Below, in pieces: positions 28,401-36,173 of a DNA stretch of 64,000 nt. Position numbers and translations under genes: made by a program. Position 1 is the stretch's first letter, and every line of letters begins with the position of its first letter. Location: positions 3,782,001 to 3,846,000 of the forward strand of contig NZ_CP073766.1 of assembly GCF_018255755.1 (NCBI RefSeq), written 5' to 3'. Source of the stretch: Chitinophaga sp. HK235. Lineage in GTDB: Bacteria > Bacteroidota > Bacteroidia > Chitinophagales > Chitinophagaceae. The notes under the pieces were generated by a model. The model saw nothing but the letters and a program-made list of their open reading frames with translations. It did no database searches and was not told where the DNA came from.

Positions 28401-29310
28401 CTACAGGCAACATCACCAGCAGGGGTGCGCGTTTTTTCCGGAAAAACAGTGCGATAAGCGCTACCAGCAATACCACGGTGATACCTTGTGTGAGCAGGGT
28501 GTCCTGCCGCAACTGGGTGGCGTTGCCGGCTGAAACAGCGGTACCGCCGAAATAGCTGACACTGATATCAGGATACTGAGCGGCCAGGCTGTCTTTAATA
28601 TGATCGAGGCCCTGCAGGAATTTAGCGTTTATCTTTGTCGCACCCGGCGGGTTGGCCGGTGTAATAAATATCATCAGATGACGATGATCTTTCGTCATCA
28701 CATAACTGTCGTATAATTCAAACTGATCATCATACTGCAGGTGTTGCAGTTTCTTCACGCCTATCCAGGAAATACCCACCGGGTCGGCCTGTATCATCTT
28801 CTTTAATACCAGGCCTGCAGGGGATATCAGCGTATTATAATCATATTGCAGGGATTGCTGCAATTGTGCAGGTGTGATCAGGCTGTCTATTTTGGCATAG
28901 TCGCCGGCTTCCAGAAAAACGGGCAGATGGTCCTGTATCACCTGCATCAGTCCCATGACCATCGTATCGTTTGCCTGGCCCTGTATCTCGTGGATATAAG
29001 GCGACAACTGACTTCCGGCACTGCTGATCAGAGAGGAAGCGCAGGCAGTGAGACTGTCAGGCAATGGTGCGTGGGTAGTATCTTTCTGCGAAAGGGTAAC
29101 TACCAGCTTATCAGCGAACCGGGAGTCCTGGAAGACCTGCTGCAGTTTGTCCAGTTTTTTGTCCTGGGGTAAAATCTTAGTGATATCTTCTTCCAGCCTG
29201 ATACGCGATGCTAAAAAGCCAACCAGCGCAAAACTCACGAGGGTACAACACCACAGCGCGGTTTTATGCCGGTCAAAAAAATTATAGATCGCTACGAAAA
29301 GACTGCTCAT
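25435..29310 (-). CDS. Trifunctional MMPL-type transporter / PlsC acyltransferase / SAM methyltransferase
   Basis: 1291 residues with three fused parts. Residues 1-860 form an RND/MMPL exporter: two blocks of membrane helices (about 270-415 and 665-810) each preceded by a periplasmic loop, with GLGDDYSIF at 727-735 as proton-relay region. Residues about 880-1060 are a lysophospholipid-acyltransferase domain with NHQSFLD (904-910) and YPEGTRS (971-977). Residues about 1100-1291 are a class I methyltransferase with LDLGCGYG (1114-1121) and GVDYDEDK. It would export the finished pigment lipid across the inner membrane while its cytoplasmic tails acylate and methylate substrate. No frameshift was seen between the parts. 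Confidence 0.92.
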   Translation of the reverse strand: MSSLFVAIYNFFDRHKTALWCCTLVSFALVGFLASRIRLEEDITKILPQDKKLDKLQQVFQDSRFADKLVVTLSQKDTTHAPLPDSLTACASSLISSAGSQLSPYIHEIQGQANDTMVMGLMQVIQDHLPVFLEAGDYAKIDSLITPAQLQQSLQYDYNTLISPAGLVLKKMIQADPVGISWIGVKKLQHLQYDDQFELYDSYVMTKDHRHLMIFITPANPPGATKINAKFLQGLDHIKDSLAAQYPDISVSYFGGTAVSAGNATQLRQDTLLTQGITVVLLVALIALFFRKKRAPLLVMLPVAFGGLFSLACIYLIKGHIAVMALGAGAVVLGIAVNYSLHVFNHYRHSPDIREVIADLATPMTLGSFTTVGGFLCLQFVHSPMLQDVGLFAALSLVGAALFSLIFLPHWIVLGKNAEQPHTHHDNWLDRFSALKPEKNKYLVGAIFLLTIVFFFTARNVSFESDMMRMNFMSPKLKAAEEHLNSINSYTARSVYVVTDGANLEAALENGEQLMPAIHELQAAGVVKKYAGVQALLLSAKEQQARIDRWNHYWTPEKKAQLMNWLRSNGPATGFSATAFNRFDELLQHPFEKISPEALQIIRNGSLGDFIIQKNGKTAIVTLLKVDPDHKQSVYTAFEKFGHTTVLDKQYAANRLVEVIKEEFNSIAWMTSLLVFTALLLSYGRLELALITFVPMAISWIWILGIMGLLGIKFNIVNIILSTFIFGLGDDYSIFMMDGLLQEYKTGKKTLSSFKSSIFLSAITTILGLGVLIFAKHPSLQSIALISIIGISTVVLISQVMIPVLFNWLITNRVKKGYAPWTCKGLVLSVFSFTYFTVGCLIMTVVGYCLIKINPFNKTKGKLLYHRILSAYTRSVLYIMGNVKKRIINPDNEQLEKPAVIISNHQSFLDILVSTMLNPKVILLTNQWVWRSPVFGAVVRLADYYPVADGAEGAIEKLRERVAEGYSIVVYPEGTRSPDTTIKRFHKGAFYIAEELGLDILPVIIHGTAYTMTKGDFLLKDGQITVKYLPRITPQDTSWGDNYSARTKSISRYFKQQYELLRQEIEVPVYFREQLKYNFIYKGPVLEWYMRVKTSLEGNYELFHQLLPHEGRILDLGCGYGFMDYMLSYAAPGRQITGVDYDEDKIATAAHGYGKPDNLQFIHGDISDTPFKKYDAFILSDVLHYLQPEEQEQLLQQCIDGLEPNGVIIVRDGDSDKKQRHEGTRFSEFLSTRVIGFNKTKNRQLSFLSASHVRSMVGKYGAVAEEIDNTRYTSNIIFVIKKSPQKNYAQL

Positions 29311-29326
29311 ATTTATATCAATTTCG

Positions 29327-29386
29327 AATTACGAATTTCGAATGATGAATTACTCATTCGTAATTCGTCATCCGTAATTCGTAATT
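29327..29386. repeat. AT-rich iterated palindrome between operon genes
   Basis: AATTACGAAT at 29327-29336 faces ATTCGTAATT at 29356-29365 and again at 29377-29386, giving a hairpin with a repeated arm, in the 80-bp gap between the trifunctional gene and the glycosyltransferase gene. The core ACGAATTAC recurs in other gaps of the same operon (38601, 44855, 46544). Confidence 0.6.
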
Positions 29387-29390
29387 GTTT

Positions 29391-30575
29391 TTATTTCTTC
29401 TTTCTGAATAAAGCCAGCAACAGATAACTGATGCCCCATGCGGCCACTCCGGCTATAATCGCCAGGGTGATACTGCCAAAAACATACTGGAGTAGGTTAT
29501 CGCCTATTGCTGCAAAGGTGATTTTATCATCAAACAACAGATCTTTGGCTGACCTTCCCATCCATATTTTCCCTACGAGAAAACCGGCAAAGATCACGAA
29601 CGGGGTTAGCGGCGGCGTGCTGATATGGGCCGCTAAAAATACCAGTGCCTTGTTCAGCTTCAACTTGATAGATATCAGCATGGCTACCAGGAGCTGAAAT
29701 CCCCATATAGGAACAATGCCCATAAACACACCGAAGCCAATGGCAGCGGCTTTGCGGGCATTGGACTCCGAAGCGTTCAGTACTTCTTCCCGCCACATCT
29801 TTTTCCAGTTTTCTTTTTTCAGGAGATACAGGAAAAGGTCCCTGGGTTTGATATACAGGAAAGTGATGAGCACCAGTATGGTATTCAGCACACTGATACG
29901 GGAGAAATCGCGGAAAGGCCGGAAATGGGAGATCCTTTCCTCTGCCGGCGGATAATATACCTTTACCGGTGTCCAGTCTATTTTTATACCTTTCCAGGCG
30001 CTGCGTACCAGCACCTCAATTTCAAATTCATATTTGGTGCACCACCAGCGGACACGGCCCATGCGATGTAGTGGATACAAGCGGTAGCCCGACTGTGTGT
30101 CAGGGGCCTTCAGCCCTGTTTCCACATAAAACCAGAAATTGGAAAACTTGTTGGCAAAAGTATTTTTACCAGGCATGTTTTCCTGATTGAGGTTGCGGGC
30201 GCCGATCACCAATGTGTCCGGATGGGTGCTGATTTTATCCAGCATGCCCGGCAGATCGGAGGCAAAGTGTTGTCCGTCTGCGTCCATGGTGATCACATAA
30301 TCGTATCCCTGCGTGAGCGCATATTCGAAACCACGGCGCAGGGCAATGCCTTTACCACGGTTAGGGCTATACGACACCCGGTGCAACTGCGGATATTTAT
30401 CGAGAATATGGCTGGTATGATCGGTAGCGCCATCATTCACGACAATTACATGTGAAGTATAGGATAGGGCGTCCTGTACAACTGCCTCCAGCGTGGAGGC
30501 ATTGTTGTAGGTAGGGATCAGCACTGCTGCCCTGTGGCGCTCAAAATGTTCGTTATGTGTGGTGTTGGCTATCAC
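29391..30575 (-). CDS. GT2 glycosyltransferase fused to a DUF2062 membrane domain
   Basis: 394 residues. Residues about 15-240 are a GT-A family 2 glycosyltransferase (VLIPTYNNASTLEAVV, NDGATDHT, metal-binding DAD at 98-100). Residues about 265-390 are a DUF2062 domain with three or four hydrophobic segments (IGFGVFMGIVPIWGFQLLV, STPPLTPFVIFAGFLVG). This pairing of glycosyltransferase with DUF2062 is known from aryl-polyene and related lipid clusters, where the enzyme may add a sugar or act on a polyprenyl carrier. It abuts the dehydratase gene with no gap. Sugar and acceptor are unknown. Confidence 0.88.
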   Translation of the reverse strand: MIANTTHNEHFERHRAAVLIPTYNNASTLEAVVQDALSYTSHVIVVNDGATDHTSHILDKYPQLHRVSYSPNRGKGIALRRGFEYALTQGYDYVITMDADGQHFASDLPGMLDKISTHPDTLVIGARNLNQENMPGKNTFANKFSNFWFYVETGLKAPDTQSGYRLYPLHRMGRVRWWCTKYEFEIEVLVRSAWKGIKIDWTPVKVYYPPAEERISHFRPFRDFSRISVLNTILVLITFLYIKPRDLFLYLLKKENWKKMWREEVLNASESNARKAAAIGFGVFMGIVPIWGFQLLVAMLISIKLKLNKALVFLAAHISTPPLTPFVIFAGFLVGKIWMGRSAKDLLFDDKITFAAIGDNLLQYVFGSITLAIIAGVAAWGISYLLLALFRKKK

Positions 30576-30938
30576 TTATTTAAATACTCCCTGGAATTTC
30601 ATAAATGTCATCGCTTCCCGTTTCAGGGTAGCATTCACTTTCCATCCTCCGTTCTCTTCCACTTTATAGGTCAGTGTTACATCTACCAATGGCTGTTTTA
30701 CCGGATCGATCATGTTCAGGAACTTCATCTGGCCTGCTTTCTGCAGCAATACTTTTTGTTGCACGGCGTCCTCCAGCGTTTCTGTGATGATCTGCATCAT
30801 ACATACGCCCGGCACTACCGGCTGGTCGGGGAAGTGACCCTGGAAAATCGGATGCGCTGCATTCAGCTCCAGTGTAATATTAACCTGACCTTCTTCTTTA
30901 GCTGTTGCTGTGATATGATAAAAGTTACCCTTTAACAT
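30576..30938 (-). CDS. FabZ-like hot-dog 3-hydroxyacyl-ACP dehydratase, catalytic Glu replaced
   Basis: 120 residues. The active-site loop IFQGHFPDQPVVPGV aligns well with FabZ and keeps the catalytic His (His35), but the acidic residue five positions after PGV in FabZ (E63 of the Pseudomonas enzyme) is Gln49 here (CMMQIITET). The FabZ active site forms across a dimer interface, His from one chain and Glu from the other. The second dehydratase-like gene of this operon (41053-41481) has the opposite pattern, so the two may work as a heterodimer. Expected role: dehydration of 3-hydroxyacyl-ACP during polyene elongation. Confidence 0.82.
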   Translation of the reverse strand: MLKGNFYHITATAKEEGQVNITLELNAAHPIFQGHFPDQPVVPGVCMMQIITETLEDAVQQKVLLQKAGQMKFLNMIDPVKQPLVDVTLTYKVEENGGWKVNATLKREAMTFMKFQGVFK

Positions 30939-30982
30939 GTTTGTATTTTGTTGTTTATATATTTTGATGTTGAGATGCTTAC

Positions 30983-31609
30983 CTATTGTTTTTTCTCTGT
31001 TTTTTGCAGAGAAATATTAAAACGGAAGTTCTGATGTTCAATACGGATGCTGTCTGGCGTACCTTGTGTATAATGCTGCATCCACACTTTTACCACCGGT
31101 TTACGCACAGATGATTTTTCGATGCGCTCCAGTTTCGTACAAGCGCTATCCGTTATATAGTAATTATTGCCTTTCTCAGTGGGCACTACTACATAGCGGA
31201 AGTTGTTATCTGTAGCGACATGCGCCTGGCTAAGATCCGGGCGTAGCAATACCAGTTCAAAATCTTGCCGCAGGGTTTTCACCACCGCCTTTTTATCCAT
31301 TTTAGGCAACAGATAATGTTTGGTAAAATTGCCATGACGGTCAAATTCAAAATCAAAGAATTTAAAACCCATCTCATTGGCAAATACCACCCGCAGGCTG
31401 CTGTCGGGCATCTGCTTAAAAAAAAGCAGTCCACTCAGGTGATGCTTCAGAATGTTAACCTGCGTACTGTACAGCGTGGCATTAAAGGCCGGGCTGAACT
31501 GCCTAACACAATTCACATCCCCGTTGGTGCGCTGTAATCCTTTATAAACGGATTTACAGCTGGTCAGCATTGCTAACAGTAACAGACTATTTAACCACAA
31601 ATACCGCAT
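30983..31609 (-). CDS. Outer-membrane lipoprotein of the pigment export machinery (DUF3261-like position)
   Basis: 208 residues with a lipoprotein signal ending at MLTSCKS (Cys at about 18). The mature part is beta-rich (LYSTQVNILKHHLSGLLFFK, MGFKFFDFEFDRHGNF). Its gene overlaps the upstream LolA-like gene by 23 bp. In proteobacterial aryl-polyene clusters a LolA homologue is accompanied by a DUF3261 lipoprotein, thought to act as a LolB-like acceptor; this protein has the same size, signal and neighbour. Direct similarity to DUF3261 was not established by eye, so the functional match is by analogy. Confidence 0.65.
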   Translation of the reverse strand: MRYLWLNSLLLLAMLTSCKSVYKGLQRTNGDVNCVRQFSPAFNATLYSTQVNILKHHLSGLLFFKQMPDSSLRVVFANEMGFKFFDFEFDRHGNFTKHYLLPKMDKKAVVKTLRQDFELVLLRPDLSQAHVATDNNFRYVVVPTEKGNNYYITDSACTKLERIEKSSVRKPVVKVWMQHYTQGTPDSIRIEHQNFRFNISLQKTEKKQ

Positions 31610-32219
31610 CCGGGATGTTTGAATTCACTTGTTTGTGTACAAAACTGATGGTCGTATCATCGCCGGAGGGTTCCTGCATAGTGATGCGGGACACCGTATA
31701 ATCCTGTTTGTCTACCAGCAGCACAATGGCTTTGAAATAACCCGCCATGGTTTTATTGACCGGCACCATTTCCAGCCGTACGCTCTGCGCGTTTTCTGAT
31801 GCTTTGGTGGTAAAGTCGGTATTGTCCAGCACAGTGCCTCTCACACAGTCAACCGTAATTTTATTGATCTGTTCAAACAGTTTATTGTTTTTGCCGGACA
31901 CCTTGCTTTCCTTCTGCGCATCTTTTATTTTGATGTCTTTCCCATTGATGACCAACAGGTAATACGAAGGCTGCTGGTATTCCATCCGGACTTTATTATC
32001 CCGTTTGAACCAGAATTTTCCTTTCGACACAATTTTATCGGACAGCATGCTCAGGTTTTTCTCCTGCACAAAATCGCATTGTATGCTCTGGGTATTTTGT
32101 GCGGTCCTGGCGAACTGTTTTTTGATATCAGACAGGTCTGATACCGGTTTAAAGCCTGACTGAGCGTGCAGTTGCAGCGACAGTAAAGTTGACAGGCAGA
32201 TGATCATCCATTTACACAT
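31587..32219 (-). CDS. LolA-like periplasmic lipid carrier
   Basis: 210 residues with a signal peptide (about 1-20, ending LHAQSG). The segments IQCDFVQEKNLSMLSDKIVSK, GKFWFKRDNKVRMEYQQP and YYLLVINGKDIKIKD follow the LolA/LolB-type incomplete-barrel fold. It would carry a lipid-linked pigment from the inner-membrane MMPL exporter through the periplasm. It overlaps the deacetylase gene by 8 bp upstream and the lipoprotein gene by 23 bp downstream. Its place in the operon marks it as a dedicated paralogue, not the housekeeping LolA. Confidence 0.85.
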   Translation of the reverse strand: MCKWMIICLSTLLSLQLHAQSGFKPVSDLSDIKKQFARTAQNTQSIQCDFVQEKNLSMLSDKIVSKGKFWFKRDNKVRMEYQQPSYYLLVINGKDIKIKDAQKESKVSGKNNKLFEQINKITVDCVRGTVLDNTDFTTKASENAQSVRLEMVPVNKTMAGYFKAIVLLVDKQDYTVSRITMQEPSGDDTTISFVHKQVNSNIPDAVFVVK

Positions 32220-32991
32220 AAGCTGGCACTTTTAACATTTTGTCCATGCGTTCCAGCCGGTATCCTTCAGCGCGGATGGCGCTGATCAACCGGGGCAGGA
32301 TGCTGGCGGTGATGCTGCAGGTATCATGCAGGAGGATAACAGCACCGGGGTGCAGTTCCGTCATGATTTTATGCAGCAGTTTATCTTCATCTGTTGCAAC
32401 GGTATCCATAGAGCGGATGCTCCATCCTACCGGCAGGTAATTATTGCGTTTGATGGCCCTGGCCAGGTTGGGATTGGTAACCCCGTATGGCGGGCGGAAG
32501 AGGCGCGGCTGCAGCCCGGTAGCGTTGATGGTTACAGTGTCCATCTTTTCCATATCGGCCTCCATCTGCCGGCTGCTGTACATATCAAACCAGAAATGAT
32601 GGGAGTAGGTATGGTTGCCGATTACATGACCTTCTTCGTGTATCCGTTTCAGTAAGTGCGTATTTCCTTCGATGTTTTTACCAATACAAAAGAAGGCTGC
32701 CTTTACCTCATGTTCGTCCAGGATATCGAGGATGAGTGGCGTATGTTCGGACGCGGGCCCATCATCAAACGTCAACGCCACTACGTTTTCCGTAGCAGAC
32801 GCGGTACAGAGCGTTTTAATAAAAAAACCGGATTGTATATTGATGGCCCCTCTCACATAAAAAGGCAACAACAGCAACAGCGGGATAGCATACCACCACA
32901 GCGGCACAGTATACAGTCCCGACAGCCGGATGACCAGCAAAACGGCGATACTCGTGATAATGATGATATTTCCGGCCCTGTTATTCAACAT
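32212..32991 (-). CDS. Polysaccharide deacetylase (NodB-type)
   Basis: 259 residues; two N-terminal hydrophobic segments (about 8-26 and 31-48) anchor it in the membrane. The NodB domain has TFDDGP at 74-79 with the two Asp, the metal-binding HTYSH at 127-131 and RPPYG near 165. Members remove N- or O-acetyl groups from glycans using a divalent metal. Overlaps of 8 and 11 bp with its neighbours show it is a true member of the pigment operon. One reading is that it deacetylates a sugar added by the GT2 enzyme, but the substrate is unknown. Confidence 0.87.
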   Translation of the reverse strand: MLNNRAGNIIIITSIAVLLVIRLSGLYTVPLWWYAIPLLLLLPFYVRGAINIQSGFFIKTLCTASATENVVALTFDDGPASEHTPLILDILDEHEVKAAFFCIGKNIEGNTHLLKRIHEEGHVIGNHTYSHHFWFDMYSSRQMEADMEKMDTVTINATGLQPRLFRPPYGVTNPNLARAIKRNNYLPVGWSIRSMDTVATDEDKLLHKIMTELHPGAVILLHDTCSITASILPRLISAIRAEGYRLERMDKMLKVPAYV

Positions 32992-34051
32992 GTGTGAGTA
33001 AGATCAGGGAGTGATGGGTACCCTGATGATGGTTATACAATAAAATTCTTTTGATGGGGCCAGCCACTTTTCCATAAAACAGAGCCGCTTCAGGCACCGC
33101 CTGTTCAGCGAGTATACTGTTGGCCATCCACATGCCAAAGGCAGCAGCGGTAGGATATTCGCCGCAGAGATGTTTAAAGCTGGCTTCCGGATGTTCAGGG
33201 AACAGTGCTTCCACTACCTCTTCATAGATGTCATCCTGATCGATATCACCGTTCCTGCCGGTGATGAGCAGATCAATATCGTTGGGAGTACAAGCATTAT
33301 CTTCCAGGAATTTCATGATATGGCCAATCACTTCCCCTTCCCAGAGCGGTTTGTAGAGGGTGCTGATACCGGTGAGCGCAGCAGCGGAGTGTTGGCTTGG
33401 AGTGATGCCCAGCGTAAAGAAAGCAGCACCTTCTCCGGCGATAGTACCACGGGTAGGGCTTTTCAGCAGCTCCATGGTTTTTACCGGTTCTTTTTTATAC
33501 AGTCCGAAGCGGGACAGTATCTGATGGCTATGCTGGGTGATTTCGTCCAGACCGCCGGCCAGTACGTTTTGCGCACTACCTTCCTTTAATATCATGATAG
33601 CGTCCAGCAGGGCGTTTTCGAAAGAGAAGCCTCTGTGAACGAAGGTGTTGTTATAGGCATTGCAGCCCAGGAGCAGTGATATCTGTCCGCCCACGGTGTT
33701 GTGGGTGCTTTGTATAAAAGCGGTGGGGGTCAGCATTTCCTCCTGCTGGTTGACCATTTTGGTCAGGAATACGCCGGTATCGTCGAGGCAGCCGTAGGCT
33801 GTTCCGGTGACGATAGCATCGGGCATAGTCACCCCGGCAGCTTCCAGGCTCAGGCTGGCGGCACCTACGCCCATTTTCACCACCCGGCTCATTCTGCGGA
33901 TCTGTTTTGCATCGATCCATCTTTTGTAGTCGGGGTCTACGGTAGCCAGGCGTTCCTGTTCATACTCCCGCAGCGTGGCCAGCAGAGGGCCACCTGCCGC
34001 AGTTTCCTGCGCAGAAATACAACCGGTGCCGTTTATATAAATGGTCAACAT
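32981..34051 (-). CDS. Ketosynthase-like protein without active-site Cys (chain-length-factor-like)
   Basis: 356 residues with the thiolase fold of beta-ketoacyl synthases but a degenerate nucleophile region: LGCNAYNNTFVHRGFSFENA at about 128-147, where the motif TACxSG should be, puts Gly or neighbouring Arg in place of the Cys. The pattern matches the short N-terminal ketoacyl-synthase domain group found in aryl-polyene clusters. It probably pairs with the active ketosynthase encoded immediately upstream (34067-35260, 15-bp gap) as a chain-length factor. The downstream deacetylase overlaps by 11 bp. Confidence 0.83.
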   Translation of the reverse strand: MLTIYINGTGCISAQETAAGGPLLATLREYEQERLATVDPDYKRWIDAKQIRRMSRVVKMGVGAASLSLEAAGVTMPDAIVTGTAYGCLDDTGVFLTKMVNQQEEMLTPTAFIQSTHNTVGGQISLLLGCNAYNNTFVHRGFSFENALLDAIMILKEGSAQNVLAGGLDEITQHSHQILSRFGLYKKEPVKTMELLKSPTRGTIAGEGAAFFTLGITPSQHSAAALTGISTLYKPLWEGEVIGHIMKFLEDNACTPNDIDLLITGRNGDIDQDDIYEEVVEALFPEHPEASFKHLCGEYPTAAAFGMWMANSILAEQAVPEAALFYGKVAGPIKRILLYNHHQGTHHSLILLTHVE

Positions 34052-34066
34052 AATATCATTTAATCA

Positions 34067-35260
34067 CTAAAAGCTTGAAAAAACCAGGCTGGAACAGTTA
34101 CCTCCAAAGCCGAAGGAGTTGGACATCACATGCAACAACTCATTACCTTCAGAATAGGTGGTGGCCGGTGCAAACGGCAGTTCCTTCATCTGGTGTTCAA
34201 ACCGTGCGTTGGGATAGATGATCCCTTCCTTCACGGAGACGGCAGAAAATACAGCCTCAATACCACCGCTGGCGCCCAGCGTATGCCCGGTGAACGACTT
34301 GGTGGAGCTCATGGCCGGAAAATGCGGCGCAAAGAGCCGGTTGATGGCAATGCCTTCAGATACGTCGTTGTTACCGGTACCGGTGCCATGCAGATTGATA
34401 TATCCTATCTGCTGTGGTTGCAGGCCACTCATGTCCAGTGCACCTTTCATCGCCAGATAGTTGCCGGTACCGTCGGGCGAAGAAGCCGTCTGGTGATAGG
34501 CATCATTGGCATTGGCGAAACCACTGAGGCGGCACCATGGCTGCAATTGAGCAGCCAGGCTGTCGGACACCAGCACCACATAACCGGCACCTTCGCCCAG
34601 ATTAAGCCCGGTACGGGTTTCATCGAAGGGGCGGCAGGCCTGCTGGTCGAGGATCATCAGGGTATTAAAACCGTTGAGCGTAAAACGGGTGAGTGAGTCG
34701 GTACCACCGGCGATCACCACGTCTACTATGTTATTGCGTATCAGGCGGGCTCCGTACATGAGCGCATTAGCGCCGGAAGAGCAGGCAGTGCTGATGGTAG
34801 ACACATGATGTCGTATACCTAAAGCATCGGCTACTATTTCGCTGATGCTGCCGCATTCATGATGTACCACCTGACGCAGCCTTCCTTTACGGTTATCTGC
34901 CAGATAATCTGCAAAAAAATCTTCTGTTTTGTCCATCCCTCCTACCGTATTGCCGGATACAAATCCTACGCGGTAGGCGGAGATATCACCGAGTCCCGAC
35001 GACTGCCAGGCTTCTCTGGCGGCTATCAGGCTGAGCAGGGCCGTCCGGCTGATGTGTTCCGGCAGCCCGGCCATTTCGGCCAGGGTGTCATTGTCTGCCT
35101 TCACCTCAGCCACCGGGAAAGTGTTGCGGTGCACGGAAGACAGGTATTTCATGGCGCCCATGCCCGGCTCCATCTGCCGGAAAGCCTGCAGGCACTCCCG
35201 CAGGTTCAGGCCTATGCCGCTGATGACGCCGCCACCCGCTATCCACACCTTTTCAATCAT
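34067..35260 (-). CDS. Beta-ketoacyl-ACP synthase (FabF-like, active)
   Basis: 397 residues. The nucleophile is Cys160 in STACSSGANAL; the two catalytic His are in YINLHGTGTGNND and KSFTGHTLGASGG, and the C-terminal SNSFGFGGNCSSLVF is present. It condenses acyl-ACP with malonyl-ACP. Its gene overlaps the ACP gene by 4 bp and is followed by the Cys-less ketosynthase, so the two are the likely heterodimeric elongation pair of the polyene pathway. Confidence 0.92.
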   Translation of the reverse strand: MIEKVWIAGGGVISGIGLNLRECLQAFRQMEPGMGAMKYLSSVHRNTFPVAEVKADNDTLAEMAGLPEHISRTALLSLIAAREAWQSSGLGDISAYRVGFVSGNTVGGMDKTEDFFADYLADNRKGRLRQVVHHECGSISEIVADALGIRHHVSTISTACSSGANALMYGARLIRNNIVDVVIAGGTDSLTRFTLNGFNTLMILDQQACRPFDETRTGLNLGEGAGYVVLVSDSLAAQLQPWCRLSGFANANDAYHQTASSPDGTGNYLAMKGALDMSGLQPQQIGYINLHGTGTGNNDVSEGIAINRLFAPHFPAMSSTKSFTGHTLGASGGIEAVFSAVSVKEGIIYPNARFEHQMKELPFAPATTYSEGNELLHVMSNSFGFGGNCSSLVFSSF

Positions 35261-35526
35261 GCTTTAGCTGTTTGATGGGCAACAATAAATTCTGCCATAG
35301 AACGGATAGAGTAAAATATCTCCGGTCCCTGTTCCGGGTTGGCAATACGGATGTTATAATGCTGTTGCAGCAGTACGATCAGTTCCAGCGCATCGATAGA
35401 ATCGAGACCCAGCCCTTCCTTAAACAACGGCTGATCATTGCTGATACTTTCCGGTGTCACTTCCTGCAAATTCAGTTGTTCTATGATCTGCTTCTTCAGA
35501 TCTTCCATCAGCTTTTCCAAGTCCAT
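35257..35526 (-). CDS. Acyl carrier protein
   Basis: 89 residues from ATG 35526 (the frame is open upstream but only out-of-character sequence precedes it). The phosphopantetheine serine is Ser43 in GLGLDSIDALEL, followed by the acidic helix II. It is the carrier for the growing polyene chain, made next to the ketosynthase pair. It overlaps the ketosynthase start (ATGA). A second ACP gene lies at 42433. Confidence 0.92.
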   Translation of the reverse strand: MDLEKLMEDLKKQIIEQLNLQEVTPESISNDQPLFKEGLGLDSIDALELIVLLQQHYNIRIANPEQGPEIFYSIRSMAEFIVAHQTAKA

Positions 35527-35543
35527 TTTTTTATTGATAAATT

Positions 35544-36173
35544 TTAATATTTGTTTATTTGATACAGTGCGTCCAAAGCTGCTGCTGTCAACGGCTGCGC
35601 CAGACCACGCTTTTCTTTTTCCAGCAGAAACAGCGCCACTTCGTATTCCTGGTCCATCACCTCCACCCAGCCGCAAAGACAGGCCTGCAAAGGCGTGTTG
35701 GTCAGCAGTTGGGCCGGATAACTGCTCATCAGCTCCGGATCAAAGGTTTCAGAGACGAAAAAAGTATTCTCTCCTTTAAAACCGTGCCGGATACAGATTT
35801 CTCCCATCACAATGTTTGGAAGGGTATACACGAAGAGGGCCGGGCTGGCAATATCCTTTACTGTAGCGTAATAGCGCAGGTCTGTATCCAGACTGCCGCT
35901 GCGGTTGGATAACACCATCCCTACCGTTTCGGGCGGTAAAGACAGTACCGGCGTGTCTTTCAGCAGTATTTCCGCGGCCAGCCACCCCAGTTTGCTGAGG
36001 GCGTCCATCTTGTGGAATTTGGGATACTGACCGGAAAACCGGTCGTAGCCCGCCCGCAGCCATTCCTGCAGGTCCATTTCCCTGTCAGCTTCCCATAACA
36101 GGTCGCCGTTCAACCGGATACTGTTATGCCGCAGGATACAACTTCCTGTAATATATACTTCCTCGCTATTCAA
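35544..36173 (-). CDS. Half-ketosynthase-like protein
   Basis: 209 residues, about half a ketosynthase. PPETVGMVLSNRSGSLDTDL and LFVYTLPNIVMGEICIRHGF correspond to the N-terminal half of a thiolase-fold synthase up to the nucleophile region; at that point it reads ENTFFVSETFDPELM, with no Cys, and the C-terminal half with the two His is absent. It cannot be a normal synthase. It may be a structural or gatekeeping partner of one of the full-length synthases. It overlaps the halogenase-like gene by 8 bp, and ends 17 bp before the ACP, so it is a settled operon member and not a random fragment. Confidence 0.7.
   Translation of the reverse strand: MNSEEVYITGSCILRHNSIRLNGDLLWEADREMDLQEWLRAGYDRFSGQYPKFHKMDALSKLGWLAAEILLKDTPVLSLPPETVGMVLSNRSGSLDTDLRYYATVKDIASPALFVYTLPNIVMGEICIRHGFKGENTFFVSETFDPELMSSYPAQLLTNTPLQACLCGWVEVMDQEYEVALFLLEKEKRGLAQPLTAAALDALYQINKY

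Noticed and set aside
35527..35676. N-terminal extension of the ACP gene by 50 codons
   Set aside because: It runs over the end of the upstream half-ketosynthase gene and is Gly/Ser-rich without ACP similarity; the normal ACP start is ATG 35526.
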